64,000 bases of DNA from Bog-473 sp963704355 (GCA_963704355.1 OY969891.1:3534001-3598000), one strand, 5' to 3'. Numbered from the stretch's first letter, positions 41,971-51,159 are shown. Program-made: numbers and translations. The notes: generated by a model from the letters alone, not told the origin.

Positions 41971-42091
41971 GACGGATCAGCCGGCCGTCCATTCAATGAG
42001 GGGCGGCGGCCGCGCCGGCAGGTGGTGCGTTCGTTCGCGGTCTGTTCGCGCAACTGCCCGCGCCGTTCTGCTCGGGCGAGCGGTGGTCGGT

Positions 42092-42097
42092 TACCCT
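42092..42097 (+). promoter_or_regulatory. -10-like box for a leaderless phospholipase mRNA
   Basis: TACCCT lies six bases before the ATG at 42104, with no ribosome binding site between. It matches the arrangement at 3207 and 36217. Confidence 0.4.
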
Positions 42098-42103
42098 GAC
42101 CCG

Positions 42104-43684
42104 ATGGACGGCGGAACCAGCAATTCACACAACCATCAGAGCGACGACGCAAGCGACGATACGTCGGTTCGTCCGGCCCCGGTGCCGAAGAACCGGGTGA
42201 GCCGGCGTGCGTTGCTCGGCGGGGGCGCGGCCATCGCGGCCGCCGGGGTCCTAGGCCCGGTATTACGGGGACGAGCCCTGGCGCAGGGTGCGACCACCCT
42301 CGGTTCGGACGGCGAGGCCGTGAGCTCGCTCTCGTCTGACTACGAGGCGTTGCGGGCCCTCGGGCACGCCACGCTCCGCAAACCCGGCTCGTTGCCGTAC
42401 CCAGGCCTCCCCGAGGGCACCGACACGATGCCGGGGATCGAGAACGTCGTCGTGCTCATGATGGAGAACCACTCCTTCGACAATTTCCTGGGCATGCTTG
42501 GCCGGGGCGACGGGTTCACGCTCGGCGTCGACGGGTTGCCGAAGGCCTCGAACCCGTACGTCAACGGCGACGTCCAGCACGCCTTCCACATGCCGACGAC
42601 GTGCCAGCTCTCCGGTTCGCCCAGTCAGGAGTGGGAGGCGTCGCACACGGCGTGGGACAACGGGCGCATGCGCGGCTTCGTGAAGGCCCAACCCGACTCT
42701 GGAACGGCCGCTGGCGTCGCCATGGGCTACTGGACCGGCGACGATCTCCCTTTCACGTACAGCCTGGCCTCCGTCTTCCCCCTGGCCGACCGATGGTTCT
42801 GCTCGTTGCTCGGCCAGACGGACCCGAACCGGCGCTACGTGATCGCCGGCACGTCGGCGGGGATGACCGACGACATCGGCACCGGTGCGGGGAGCCTGGG
42901 CCAGGATCTGCTGCTGGCGGCGGTCGCCCACGGCACGATTTTCGACCGTCTGACCGACAAGGGCATCAGCTGGACCGACTACAACGCTTCGTTCCCCGAG
43001 GGCGCAACCGCGATGCTCTACCCGACCGACGACACCCTCCTGATGAACAAGCCCCACAACCAGCCGATCGCGTCCTTCTTCACCGACGCGGCCGCCGGGA
43101 ACCTGCCGTCCTTTACGTTCCTCGACCCGAACTACACCACGACGTCCCAGGAGAACCCCCAGAACATCGTGGTGGGCGAGGCGTTCGTCGCCCAGGTGGT
43201 CGACGCGCTGGCCAACGGGCCCAATTGGAGCAAGACGGTGCTGATCCTCACCTACGACGAGCACGGCGGCTATTACGACCACGTCCCGCCACCTGCCGCG
43301 CTGGCTCCGGACGGCACCGAACCGGTGGTGGCGCCCGGAGAGAGCAAGTACGACGGGTTCCGCCGGTACGGCATCCGGGTGCCCGGCCTGCTGGTATCGC
43401 CCTACGCCATGACCGACTGCGTCAGCTCGACGGTGTACGACCACACCTCCGTGCTGGCCTTCGTCGAGCGCAAGTGGAACCTGGCGGCCATGACCATGCG
43501 GGACGCCAATGCCAACGACCTGACCGACATGCTCGACCTCGCTGCGCTCGCCGCCAGGACCCCGACGTTCCCGGAACTGCCGCCCCTCGCCGCACCGGGC
43601 GATACGCCCTCGGCGCTCGCGTGTTCGGTGAGCGGCCCGGGGACGGTCCCTCCCCTGGGCAGCATCACCTCCGGTCCGCTCTAG
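42104..43684 (+). CDS. Tat-exported phospholipase C / phosphoesterase
   Basis: At 526 residues, the protein has a twin-arginine signal (VSRRALLGGGAAIAAAGVLG, near 34-53) and a phosphoesterase domain with VVLMMENHSFDNFLGML, the metal-site Glu-Asn motif, LADRWFCSLLGQTDPNRRYV, and ILTYDEHGGYYDHVPPP with the catalytic Asp/His cluster. It probably releases phosphate heads from phospholipids outside the membrane. The ATG at 42104 follows a TACCCT box; the upstream frame is not Tat-like. It converges with the FkbM gene, and the two stops share CTAG. Confidence 0.93.
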   Translation: MDGGTSNSHNHQSDDASDDTSVRPAPVPKNRVSRRALLGGGAAIAAAGVLGPVLRGRALAQGATTLGSDGEAVSSLSSDYEALRALGHATLRKPGSLPYPGLPEGTDTMPGIENVVVLMMENHSFDNFLGMLGRGDGFTLGVDGLPKASNPYVNGDVQHAFHMPTTCQLSGSPSQEWEASHTAWDNGRMRGFVKAQPDSGTAAGVAMGYWTGDDLPFTYSLASVFPLADRWFCSLLGQTDPNRRYVIAGTSAGMTDDIGTGAGSLGQDLLLAAVAHGTIFDRLTDKGISWTDYNASFPEGATAMLYPTDDTLLMNKPHNQPIASFFTDAAAGNLPSFTFLDPNYTTTSQENPQNIVVGEAFVAQVVDALANGPNWSKTVLILTYDEHGGYYDHVPPPAALAPDGTEPVVAPGESKYDGFRRYGIRVPGLLVSPYAMTDCVSSTVYDHTSVLAFVERKWNLAAMTMRDANANDLTDMLDLAALAARTPTFPELPPLAAPGDTPSALACSVSGPGTVPPLGSITSGPL

Positions 43685-44733
43685 TCGGGCGGCCCGGCCG
43701 GGTCCGGGACGAGCAGCACGTCGCGCAACTCGTCTGTCTCGCCCCAGTCCGCCAGGAGCTCCGCCACCGACGCGTAGACCTTCTCCGCCCCGCTCTCCTT
43801 CTCGAGCAGGGCGGGGCGGTAACCCTGACGCTCGAAGTAGGCCAGGTATTCCCCCACCGAGACCCCGGACACGCGCCGGAGCATCTCGTCCTTGAGCTCG
43901 GTGGTCACGATGGGGCGGTCCCGCTCGATGATGCGGGTGGCACCCTGGACGACCCGGCCCTCGGCGCCCTCGACGTCCATCTTCAAGAGGCCGACCGGTG
44001 CGTCGACGAGGTCATCGAGGCGGAACGTCGGGACCACGACTCCTGGGTTCGCCAGGAGGTCCCGGTCGTCGACCAGCCCGCCGTTCGAACCGACGTGGGT
44101 CGAGTAGTAGGCCCACCCCGTTTCGCCGTCGGCGGCCACCGGCAGCAGGCGGACGTTGCCCACGTCGCCCATGCGCAGCGACGACAGGAACAGCCGGCAG
44201 TTCTCCGAATTCGGCTCGAGGGCGATCACCGAGCCCGAGGGGCCCACGAGCCGCGACGCCAGCAGCGAGTAGTAGCCGAGGTTCGCCCCGACGTCGACGA
44301 CGGTCATCCCGGGGCGGCAATAGCGCTCGAAGACACCGGTGAGATGGGGCTCGTACTCGCCCGAACGGAGCCCTGGCGTCACCGCCGCGTCGGCGGCGTC
44401 GCAATACAACTCGACCTCGCCCACGGCGCAGCGCACAGCGTCTTCCTCGGTGAGCTGTACCGAGAAGGCGGTCGGGGCGCGCTGGTGCTCGATCGTCCCG
44501 AGCATCTGCCGGATGGTCGAGACCCGGGCCAGGTCGCCGCCGGCCGCCCGGTCGACCTTGGCTCGCAGGTCCGCGGGCAGGGTCGGATAAAGGAGGTGGA
44601 CGACCTCCTCGTACGTGATCCCGCGTTCGGGTGGGGCGGGGATCGTTCCGCCCAGCCGGTGCACAATGCGGTCACGCCAGGGCCGCAGTGCGTCCTTCAC
44701 CGGGCGCCGCTGTCGTTGGCTCTGCTCGTCCAT
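43681..44733 (-). CDS. FkbM-family methyltransferase
   Basis: The 350-residue protein has a C-terminal SAM-dependent domain (about 135-330): GMTVVDVGANLGYYSLLAS (SAM loop), VIALEPNSENCRLF, the FkbM-specific RLDDLVDAPVGLLKMDVEGA and a final DRPIVTTELKDE. It methylates a hydroxyl on a sugar or lipid. The N-terminal 120 residues are charged and form an unidentified extension. The ATG at 44733 is preferred over one at 44826. It is alone in its transcript. Confidence 0.9.
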   Translation of the reverse strand: MDEQSQRQRRPVKDALRPWRDRIVHRLGGTIPAPPERGITYEEVVHLLYPTLPADLRAKVDRAAGGDLARVSTIRQMLGTIEHQRAPTAFSVQLTEEDAVRCAVGEVELYCDAADAAVTPGLRSGEYEPHLTGVFERYCRPGMTVVDVGANLGYYSLLASRLVGPSGSVIALEPNSENCRLFLSSLRMGDVGNVRLLPVAADGETGWAYYSTHVGSNGGLVDDRDLLANPGVVVPTFRLDDLVDAPVGLLKMDVEGAEGRVVQGATRIIERDRPIVTTELKDEMLRRVSGVSVGEYLAYFERQGYRPALLEKESGAEKVYASVAELLADWGETDELRDVLLVPDPAGPPD

Positions 44734-44864
44734 GCCGGGCCACGGTACCCGCGGCACGGGGCGGCCCTTTGTCCCGCTCGCGTGCGAAGCGCGCGTCGTG
44801 CGAGGAGCACGGCGCGCCGGGCACATGGGTCAGGACCTCGGAGACACCTGTTGAACTGGCCGGT

Positions 44865-44918
44865 AGGCGCCCCGGGCAGTGCCGGAGTTCAGGCGCCCCG
44901 GGCAGGCGCCCCGGGCAG
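44865..44918. repeat. Three copies of AGGCGCCCCGGGCAG at the 3' end of tRNA-Arg
   Basis: Copies lie at 44865-44879, 44891-44905 and 44904-44918, the last inside the 3' end of the tRNA gene. They read in one orientation downstream of the tRNA. Repeats of a tRNA 3' end are typical attachment-site remnants, but no integrase is nearby. Confidence 0.7.
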
Positions 44919-44980
44919 GATTCGAACCTGCGTGAGATGGATTAGAAGTCCATTGCCTAAGTCCGCTCGGCCACCGGGGC
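44907..44980 (-). tRNA. tRNA-Arg (anticodon TCT)
   Basis: On the minus strand, the acceptor stem is GCCCCGG/CCGGGGC, the anticodon stem ATGGA/TCCAT encloses CTTCTAA (TCT), and the T-arm is GCAGG-TTCGAAT-CCTGC with discriminator G. It reads AGA codons, which should be rare at this GC content. Its 3' end is repeated downstream. Confidence 0.94.
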
Positions 44981-45114
44981 GTGCAGGCGCTTCGCCGGCA
45001 CAGCACAGCCTGACATAGCCCGACGAACGGGCGGCGACATCGTGCCGACTGCCCGCAGCGCAGCGACGAAGCGTGTCTCCAGGCTCGGGCCGGTGTGCCA
45101 CACTTGTGCCCCTC

Positions 45115-45189
45115 GGTGGGCGTAGCTCAGGTGGTTAGAGCGCCAGGTTGTGGTCCTGGAGGCCGGGGGTTCGAGTCCCCTCGCTCACC
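45115..45189 (+). tRNA. tRNA-His (anticodon GTG)
   Basis: The acceptor GTGGGCG/CGCTCAC includes one G-T wobble, the D-arm is GCTC...GAGC, the anticodon stem CCAGG/CCTGG encloses TTGTGGT (GTG), and the T-arm is GGGGG-TTCGAGT-CCCCT. The base at 45115 supplies the encoded G-1, opposite the C discriminator at 45189, the tRNA-His hallmark. Confidence 0.94.
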
Positions 45190-45251
45190 CCGAAACCTGC
45201 CGGGTCCCGGCCCGGCACCGAACGCGCGACGCGGCGGGGGGAGGTCGGACT

Positions 45252-46037
45252 GTGGCTGCAGCAGCGAAGGGCCGCACGGTCCTCGTGACCGGCGCGTCGT
45301 CGGGCATCGGGGCCGCGGTCGCCCGCGAGCTGGCGTCGCGGCGCGACACCGTCGCGTTGGTGGCGCGACGCGCCGAGCGGCTCGACGAGGTGCTGGCCGA
45401 GTGCCGCACCACCTCGCACGCCTCGGAGCGTTGGGTGGCCGACCTCTCGGACCCCGGGACCGCGGCGGACCTCGCCCTCGAGATCTGGGACCACTTCGGC
45501 GGCCTTGACGTCGTCATCAACAACGCCGCCGTGCCGATGCGGCGGAACGTCACCCGCCTGACCATGTCCGAGGTCGAGCGGACGATGCGGATCAACTACC
45601 TCTCGCCCGTGGCCGTCGCGCTCGCCGTGCTGCCGCGGATGCTGGAGCGGAAGTCGGGGACGATCGTCAACGTGTCGAGCCTCGGGGGCCGCCTCGGCAT
45701 CACGGCCGAAGCCGCCTACTCGGGTTCGAAGTTCGCCCTGGCCGGGTGGAGCGAGTCGATGGCGATCGACCTCGGCGGGACCGGGGTGAAGGTGAAGCTC
45801 ATTTTGCCCGGTGCGATCGACACCGAGATCTGGGATCAGCCCGACAACGACGCGCCGCTCTACGACGGGCCCAAGGAACCGCCTGAGGCCATCGCCGGCG
45901 CGCTGGTCGACGCCGTCGAGAGCGACCGCTTCGAGCACTACCTGCCCGACATGAAGGCGGTGATCGAGGCCAAGACGGCGGACATCGACGCCTTCATGGT
46001 CGGGATGCGTGCGCTGAACGACCAGGCCGGTTCGTGA
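45252..46037 (+). CDS. Short-chain dehydrogenase/reductase
   Basis: The 261-residue classical SDR has the NAD(P) loop VTGASSGIGAAVA, NNAAVP, the catalytic Ser in IVNVSSLGG and YSGSK (Tyr and Lys). The Arg pair after the second strand (VARRAERL) favours NADP. GGAGG lies 8 bases before the GTG at 45252. The stop overlaps the next gene as GTGA, forming a two-dehydrogenase unit. The substrate is unknown; polyol or sugar-derived alcohols fit the neighbourhood. Confidence 0.92.
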   Translation: MAAAAKGRTVLVTGASSGIGAAVARELASRRDTVALVARRAERLDEVLAECRTTSHASERWVADLSDPGTAADLALEIWDHFGGLDVVINNAAVPMRRNVTRLTMSEVERTMRINYLSPVAVALAVLPRMLERKSGTIVNVSSLGGRLGITAEAAYSGSKFALAGWSESMAIDLGGTGVKVKLILPGAIDTEIWDQPDNDAPLYDGPKEPPEAIAGALVDAVESDRFEHYLPDMKAVIEAKTADIDAFMVGMRALNDQAGS

Positions 46038-47272
46038 AGGCGCTGGTCTTCGGGGCCCCTCCCTCGGCCGACGAGGCACGCCCGGCGCCCGAGGACGAAC
46101 TGGAGGAGATGCTCGCGACGATCCCCTTCGGGCTGCACGAGATCGACGACCCTCGCTTGGCGCGGCCGGACTGGGTGGTCACCCGCCCGATCCTGTCGGG
46201 CATCTGCGGCTCCGACGCCAAGCTCGTGCTGGGTGACTTCAACACGGGCGACATCGACAACCCCATGGCGGCGTTCTCGTCGCTCCCCCACGTGCCCGGC
46301 CACGAGGTGGTGGCCGAGGTCGTCGCCCTCGGGCCCGAGGCGCGCGGGCTCGACGTCGGCCAGCGCGTCGTCCTCAATCCCTGGCTGACGTGTGCGCCCC
46401 GCGGCATCGATCCCCTCTGCCCGCCGTGCGCGGCCGGCGACCTCAGCCTGTGCTGGAGCTTCACCAAGGGGGACCTCGGCCCCGGGGTCCACGTCGGCGT
46501 CATCACGGCCGCGCCCGGCGCGTGGGCGGAGCGGCTGGCGGCGCACGACTCCATGCTCATCCCCGTGCCCGACGGCATCTCCGACACGGCCGCCGTGCTG
46601 GCCGACCCCTTCTCGGTGTCCTTCCACGCCATTGTGCGCCACCCGCCTCCTGCGTCCGGCCGTGTCCTCGTCTACGGCGCCGGCGCGCTCGGGCTCACCA
46701 GTGTGGGCATCCTGCGCGCGCTCTACCCGGGCGTCGAGGTCGGCGTGGTGGCGCGCTTCGAGGCCCAGCGCGAGATGGCGCTGCGCTTCGGGGCGTCGGC
46801 CGTGTTCGCCCACGAGCCGCGCCTCGAGCTCGTCGAGGCGCTCGCCGCGTGGTCCGGCGCCGTGTTGCATGCGCCGCTCGACGGCCTCCCCGTCACCCAC
46901 CCCGGCCATATCGACGTCGTCTACGACTCGATCGCCAAGGCCGAGACGCTCGAGGTCGGCGTGCGCGTGCTCGCCGAGCGCGGCCGGCTCGTCTACACCG
47001 GCGTGGCCACCCCCGAGCGCTGGGAGTCCACCCCCATTTACTTCAAGGAGATCACGATCGCCGGGAGCAACGCCTTCGGGATGGAGGACTTCGAGGGACG
47101 CCGCCGGCACGCCATCGCGCACTACCTGCAGCTGGTGGGCGACGGCCGGCTGGACATCACCCCGATGCTCACCCACCGCTTCGGCCTCGAGGAGTGGTGG
47201 CCCGCCCTCAAGGCGCTGGCCCGCCAGGACCGCAGCGGCGCGCTCAAGGTGGCCTTCACGCCCAACGGGTAG
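46034..47272 (+). CDS. Zinc-type medium-chain alcohol dehydrogenase
   Basis: At 412 residues, the enzyme has LSGICGSDAKLVLGD (catalytic zinc Cys), PHVPGHEVVAEVV (His/Glu), a structural zinc-like cluster (CAPRG...CPPCAAGDLSLC) and the Rossmann loop VYGAGALGLTSVG. It is longer than usual, with insertions around 60-80 and 280-300. It oxidises an alcohol with NAD(P). GTG overlaps the SDR stop by 4 bases, and the two probably act in sequence. It converges on the FGGY kinase, 22 bases apart. Confidence 0.92.
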   Translation: MKALVFGAPPSADEARPAPEDELEEMLATIPFGLHEIDDPRLARPDWVVTRPILSGICGSDAKLVLGDFNTGDIDNPMAAFSSLPHVPGHEVVAEVVALGPEARGLDVGQRVVLNPWLTCAPRGIDPLCPPCAAGDLSLCWSFTKGDLGPGVHVGVITAAPGAWAERLAAHDSMLIPVPDGISDTAAVLADPFSVSFHAIVRHPPPASGRVLVYGAGALGLTSVGILRALYPGVEVGVVARFEAQREMALRFGASAVFAHEPRLELVEALAAWSGAVLHAPLDGLPVTHPGHIDVVYDSIAKAETLEVGVRVLAERGRLVYTGVATPERWESTPIYFKEITIAGSNAFGMEDFEGRRRHAIAHYLQLVGDGRLDITPMLTHRFGLEEWWPALKALARQDRSGALKVAFTPNG

Positions 47273-47294
47273 CCGGGCGACGCCACCCGGATCG

Positions 47295-48695
47295 CTACGC
47301 GCCGGTGCCGAGCTCGCTGAAGCGCTCGTAGCGCGCGTCGGCGGCGCGCGCCCACGCCGGGTCCGGTTCGACCCGGCGGCCGACGCCGGACCAGCGCGAC
47401 GCGTCGTCGAGCGACGTCTCGAGCCCCGCCGCCATGCGGGCGAAGTAGGCCGCACCCAGGGCCGCCCCCTCCGGGACGGCGACGGCGTCGACGGGGAGGT
47501 TGGTGGCGTCAGCCACGGCCGCCATCCACGCCGTGACGCGGGAGCCTCCGCCGCTCGCCACGATCCGGGTGGCCTTCACGCCCGAGCGGTCGAGCATGCG
47601 GCGGACCACAAAGCCGCTCGCCTCGTAGGCCGCACGCTCGATCGCACCCGCGTTGGAGCCGATGTCGAGCCCGTACAGGTTCGAGCGCAGCGAGTGGTCC
47701 TCGAACGGCGTGCGCTCGCCGCGCACGTACGGCAGCCAGACCGGGACGCGACCGGGATCGCCCAGACGAGCATCGAGCCGCTCGCGTTCGGGCCCCGGGC
47801 GCGGCGTGTCGCGCAGGAGCCGGCGCGCCCAGTCGACGAAGAGCGCGCCGGCGTTGCTCGGCCCGCCGATGAGGAAGCGGTCGGGCGTCGTGTGCGGGTA
47901 GCTGATCAGGCCGGGGGCCACGAGCCACTCCTCGCAGACGGCCCACACAATGAGGGTGGCCCCAAAGATCACGAGCACGTCGCCCGGCTCGGTCGCGCCC
48001 GCGACGATCTGGTCGCAGAGCGCGTCGATGGTGCCCCCCGTGATCACGGCATCGCTCTCGGGCAGCGTGCCGGCGGCCTGTCCCATGGGCACCACCGCCG
48101 GCAGCTGGGACTCGGCCACGCCGAGCTTCGCCAAAAGCTCGGCGTTCCAGCGGCCGTGCGTGTGCAGCGCGCCGAGCGAGGCGGTGACGCCGGTATCGAT
48201 GGCCGGCGTGCCCGAGAGCGCGTGGGTCGCCACGGCCTGGCACGGCCAGTAGCCGTGGGCCTCGGGCATCGACGCCGCCGCCCAGGCCAAGAACCCCTCG
48301 GCGTCGGGCATGGTGCCCGGCAGGAGCACGGCACCGGGCCCGGCCGCGCTCTGCACCCGGCCTTCCCGGTCCCCGTAGAGGAGACCGGGCAGCTGCGGCA
48401 CGCCCTGGCGGTTGACGGCGGTGAGCGACGGCACCATCGAGGCCACGGCCACGCCGGCCAGCCGGGACGCGGTCCCGTCCCCCAGCTGCGCGGTCACCTG
48501 GTCGAAGGCCCGGCGCGGGCCGGAGCGCCACGCCCGCCGGGCGTCGTGACGCAGGATGTCGGGCTCGGGCGCCAAGACGCTGTGGCCCACCCGGCTCCGG
48601 GCGACGACCGTCCCCTCCTCGTCGACCGCCAGCGCCTTTACCGACGTCGTCCCGACGTCGACCCCGACGGTGACCGCCCGCGCGGACCGGCTCAC
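47295..48695 (-). CDS. FGGY-family carbohydrate kinase (xylulokinase-like)
   Basis: The 466-residue sugar kinase opens with the phosphate-1 loop VGVDVGTTSVKALAVDEEG and has LPYVRGERTPFEDHSLRSNL (FGGY family), IVASGGGSRVTAWMAAVADA (adenosine) and VPEGAALGAAYFA. It phosphorylates a ketose or polyol using ATP. Flanking dehydrogenases suggest a polyol-to-ketose-phosphate route; the substrate is unproven. It is divergent from the 2-hydroxyacid dehydrogenase across a 112-base region with a perfect palindrome. Confidence 0.92.
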   Translation of the reverse strand: MSRSARAVTVGVDVGTTSVKALAVDEEGTVVARSRVGHSVLAPEPDILRHDARRAWRSGPRRAFDQVTAQLGDGTASRLAGVAVASMVPSLTAVNRQGVPQLPGLLYGDREGRVQSAAGPGAVLLPGTMPDAEGFLAWAAASMPEAHGYWPCQAVATHALSGTPAIDTGVTASLGALHTHGRWNAELLAKLGVAESQLPAVVPMGQAAGTLPESDAVITGGTIDALCDQIVAGATEPGDVLVIFGATLIVWAVCEEWLVAPGLISYPHTTPDRFLIGGPSNAGALFVDWARRLLRDTPRPGPERERLDARLGDPGRVPVWLPYVRGERTPFEDHSLRSNLYGLDIGSNAGAIERAAYEASGFVVRRMLDRSGVKATRIVASGGGSRVTAWMAAVADATNLPVDAVAVPEGAALGAAYFARMAAGLETSLDDASRWSGVGRRVEPDPAWARAADARYERFSELGTGA

Positions 48696-48700
48696 GAATC

Positions 48701-48714
48701 TGACACGCGTGTCA
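48701..48714. promoter_or_regulatory. Perfect 14-base palindrome TGACACGCGTGTCA
   Basis: It begins 6 bases before the kinase start codon and 94 bases before the divergent dehydrogenase, an ideal place for a repressor controlling both. A TGAC-N6-GTCA relative lies at 57996-58009. No regulator gene is adjacent. Confidence 0.6.
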
Positions 48715-48807
48715 TGATCGGTTCATTATGGACGACGCCCGCCGAGACAGCCGACAAAGCCGGAGCCGGCAGAGCCGGCCAAGCCGACAGAGGAGAAGTG
48801 GACGCGC

Positions 48808-49791
48808 ATGACACCCGCACGGCCGAAGGCCTTGGTGACCGCAGCCGTGAGCGGCCCCGGGTTCGATCTGCTGGACCAGCTGGCCGATCTCGTGCTCGAT
48901 TCGTGGCTCGACCAGCCCACGCTGCGCATCTACAACGCCACCCAGCTGGCCGAGCGCGTCCGGGCCGAGGGCGCCTCCATCGTGGTCGTCGAGAGCGACG
49001 TCTGCGGGGCCGAGCTCTACGAGCAGCCGATCCTGGCGGTGTGCAGCTGCCGGGGTGACCCGACCAACGTGGACGTGCCCGCCGCCACCGCGGCGGGCGT
49101 GCCCGTGCTGCGCGCGCCGGGCCGCAACGCCGACGCCGTCGCCGAGCTGGCCGTCGGGCTCCTCTTCGCCGCGACCCGAGGCATCGTGCCGGCGGACCGC
49201 GACGTACGCGAAGGGCAGATCTACCGCGACGGCAAGATCCCCTACCAGCGCTACCGGGCCTGGGAACTGGCGGGCAAGACGGCGGGGCTCATCGGGCTGG
49301 GCGCGGTGGGCCGTGCCCTGCGCTGGCGTCTGCGCGGCCTCGGCTTGGAGGTGCTGGCCTACGACCCCTACGCCGCCGACGCCACCAGCAGCCTGGACGA
49401 CCTGCTGGCGTGCTCGGACGTGATCTCGGTCCACGCGCCGGTCACCGAGGAGACGACCGGCATGATCGGTGCCGACGCCTTCGCCAAGATGCGCGACGGC
49501 GTCGTGTACCTGAACACGGCGCGAGCGAAGATCCACGACACCGACGCGCTGGTGGCCGCGCTGGCGTCGGGCAAGGTGGGGGCGGCCGGCCTCGACCACT
49601 TCGAGGGCGAGCACCTGCCGCCGGACCACCCGCTGACGACCTTCCCCCAGGTGGTCCTCACGCCACACATCGGCGGGGCGACGTACGACACCGAGTCGAA
49701 CCACACGCGCACCATCGCCGAGGACCTCTGCCGCCTGATGGCGGGGGCGCGGCCGCTCCACATCGTGAACCCCGAGGTCCTTCCCGGCTGA
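48808..49791 (+). CDS. D-isomer-specific 2-hydroxyacid dehydrogenase (phosphoglycerate dehydrogenase-like)
   Basis: The 327-residue NAD-dependent enzyme has the Rossmann loop GLIGLGAVGRALRWRLRGLG, VISVHAPVTEETTGMI, NTARAKIHDTDALVAAL (catalytic Arg) and LTPHIGGATYDTESN (catalytic His). The aspartate of YDPYAAD sits at the end of the second strand and favours NAD. It reduces or oxidises 2-hydroxy acids, and context suggests a sugar-acid or erythronate-type substrate. GAGGAG precedes the ATG. Peptidase E follows one base later. Confidence 0.92.
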   Translation: MTPARPKALVTAAVSGPGFDLLDQLADLVLDSWLDQPTLRIYNATQLAERVRAEGASIVVVESDVCGAELYEQPILAVCSCRGDPTNVDVPAATAAGVPVLRAPGRNADAVAELAVGLLFAATRGIVPADRDVREGQIYRDGKIPYQRYRAWELAGKTAGLIGLGAVGRALRWRLRGLGLEVLAYDPYAADATSSLDDLLACSDVISVHAPVTEETTGMIGADAFAKMRDGVVYLNTARAKIHDTDALVAALASGKVGAAGLDHFEGEHLPPDHPLTTFPQVVLTPHIGGATYDTESNHTRTIAEDLCRLMAGARPLHIVNPEVLPG

Positions 49792-49792
49792 C

Positions 49793-50521
49793 ATGGCGGC
49801 CCGCCAACCGACCATCATCGCCACCTCCATCGGGTTCCAGCCGGAGGGACCGGACCCGCTCAACGTGCGGCCCGGGCCGTCCTACCGGCTTGCCGCCGAG
49901 CTGGCCTGCGCCGCCGACCACCCGCGGATCTGCGTCATCGGCACCGCATTGGGCGACGACGCGCCGCGGCTGGCGGCCACGCACAATGCGTTCGCCAAGC
50001 TCGGCTTCGTGAGCTCGCACCTGACGCTCTTCCCCATGCCGAACTACCTCGACGTGCGCGCTCACCTGCTGGCCCAGGACATCATCTGGGTGGGAGGCGG
50101 CAGCACGGCCAACCTGCTCGCGCTCTGGCGCCTGCACGGGCTCGACGAGGTTTTGCGCGAGTGCTGGGAGGCCGGGGTCGTCCTGCAGGGCGTGTCGGCG
50201 GGATCGCTCTGCTGGCACGTGGGCGGGACGACCGACTCCTTCGGGCCGCTGCTGCAGCCCGTGACCAACGGGCTGGCGTTCCTGCCCTACTCCAACAGCC
50301 CCCATCACGACTCCGAAGAGCAGCGGCGCCCCCTCATCCACCGCCTCATCGCAGAGGGCATGCTCCCCGACGGCTATGCCACCGAGAACGGGACCGGGCT
50401 CGTCTTCTTCGGCACCGAGCTCTTCGTCGCGTTCACCGAGGAGGAGGGCAAGGTGGCCTACTCGCTCACCCGTGAGGGTGGCGTGACGCGCGAGGTGGCG
50501 CTGCCGACGCGGCTTCTCTGA
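49793..50521 (+). CDS. Peptidase E-like serine hydrolase (family S51)
   Basis: The 242-residue cytoplasmic alpha/beta enzyme has VGGGSTANLLALW, the nucleophile GVSAGSLCW (Ser), and SNSPHHDSEEQRRPLIHRLI with the catalytic His; a final TENGTGLVFFGTEL strand completes the fold. Peptidase E cleaves dipeptides with N-terminal Asp. The ATG begins one base after the dehydrogenase stop, so they share a transcript despite unlike functions. Confidence 0.92.
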   Translation: MAARQPTIIATSIGFQPEGPDPLNVRPGPSYRLAAELACAADHPRICVIGTALGDDAPRLAATHNAFAKLGFVSSHLTLFPMPNYLDVRAHLLAQDIIWVGGGSTANLLALWRLHGLDEVLRECWEAGVVLQGVSAGSLCWHVGGTTDSFGPLLQPVTNGLAFLPYSNSPHHDSEEQRRPLIHRLIAEGMLPDGYATENGTGLVFFGTELFVAFTEEEGKVAYSLTREGGVTREVALPTRLL

Positions 50522-50721
50522 GGATGTCCGCCACCTGACGAGGATCATCCCTTCAGGAGGATCCTTCCCTCATCGAATTGCCTCAGACCCCCGACGTCGC
50601 GTCGCCCTGTCCCGCTCCCGCCGCTTCCCTGGCGCTATCACGCGGGCACGAGCACTTCTGCTCGGGTGGATCTAATGTTCCAATGGCAGCGGTTTCCCGA
50701 CGAAAAATTGGAGTGTGGCCC

Positions 50722-51159
50722 ATGTACAAGGTCATCGTGGTAGGTACAGATGGTTCGGATCGGGCGGGTATCGCCGTCACGCAAGCGGTCTCGTTGGCCA
50801 AGGCGTTCGGTGCTGAGCTGCACGCGGTCAACGTGGTCCACCCGTCCGTCAACGTCGGTTTCGCTGACTCGCGAGCCCAACAGGATCAGGTGAACAGCAT
50901 GCGGGATGACGCGGAGAAGATCCGGTCGCAACTGCTCGCCGATGCCGACGCTGAGGGGGTTTCTCTCAAGGTCCACAATCCAGGCGGGGATGCAGCGAAG
51001 GCGCTTCTTGGCACGGCAGAGAACATTTCTGCGGATCTCGTCGTAGTCGGCAACAGAGGTATGACCGGGATGAAGCGCTTCGCCCAAGGGAGCGTGCCAA
51101 ACACGGTCGCTCACAACTGCCACTGCGACGTGCTGATCGTCGACACTGACACCGCTTGA
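50722..51159 (+). CDS. Universal stress protein, UspA family
   Basis: The 145-residue nucleotide-binding protein opens MYKVIVVGTDGSDRAGIAV and has DLVVVGNRGMTGMKRFAQGS, then VPNTVAHNCHCDVLIV, which is the ATP-binding G-x2-G-x9-G(S/T) motif. GGAG is 9 bases before the ATG. The upstream frame to 50578 shows no Usp character. Local base composition is less GC-rich than nearby catabolic genes. It stands alone. Confidence 0.92.
   Translation: MYKVIVVGTDGSDRAGIAVTQAVSLAKAFGAELHAVNVVHPSVNVGFADSRAQQDQVNSMRDDAEKIRSQLLADADAEGVSLKVHNPGGDAAKALLGTAENISADLVVVGNRGMTGMKRFAQGSVPNTVAHNCHCDVLIVDTDTA

Noticed and set aside
41996..42103. Longer N-terminus for the phospholipase C
   Set aside because: The extension is Arg-rich and would bury the Tat signal. 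The ATG at 42104 has a -10-like box at leaderless spacing.
44865..45251. An integrated prophage or island at the tRNA genes
   Set aside because: No integrase, phage or transfer gene lies between or beside the tRNAs; at most attachment-site remnants remain.
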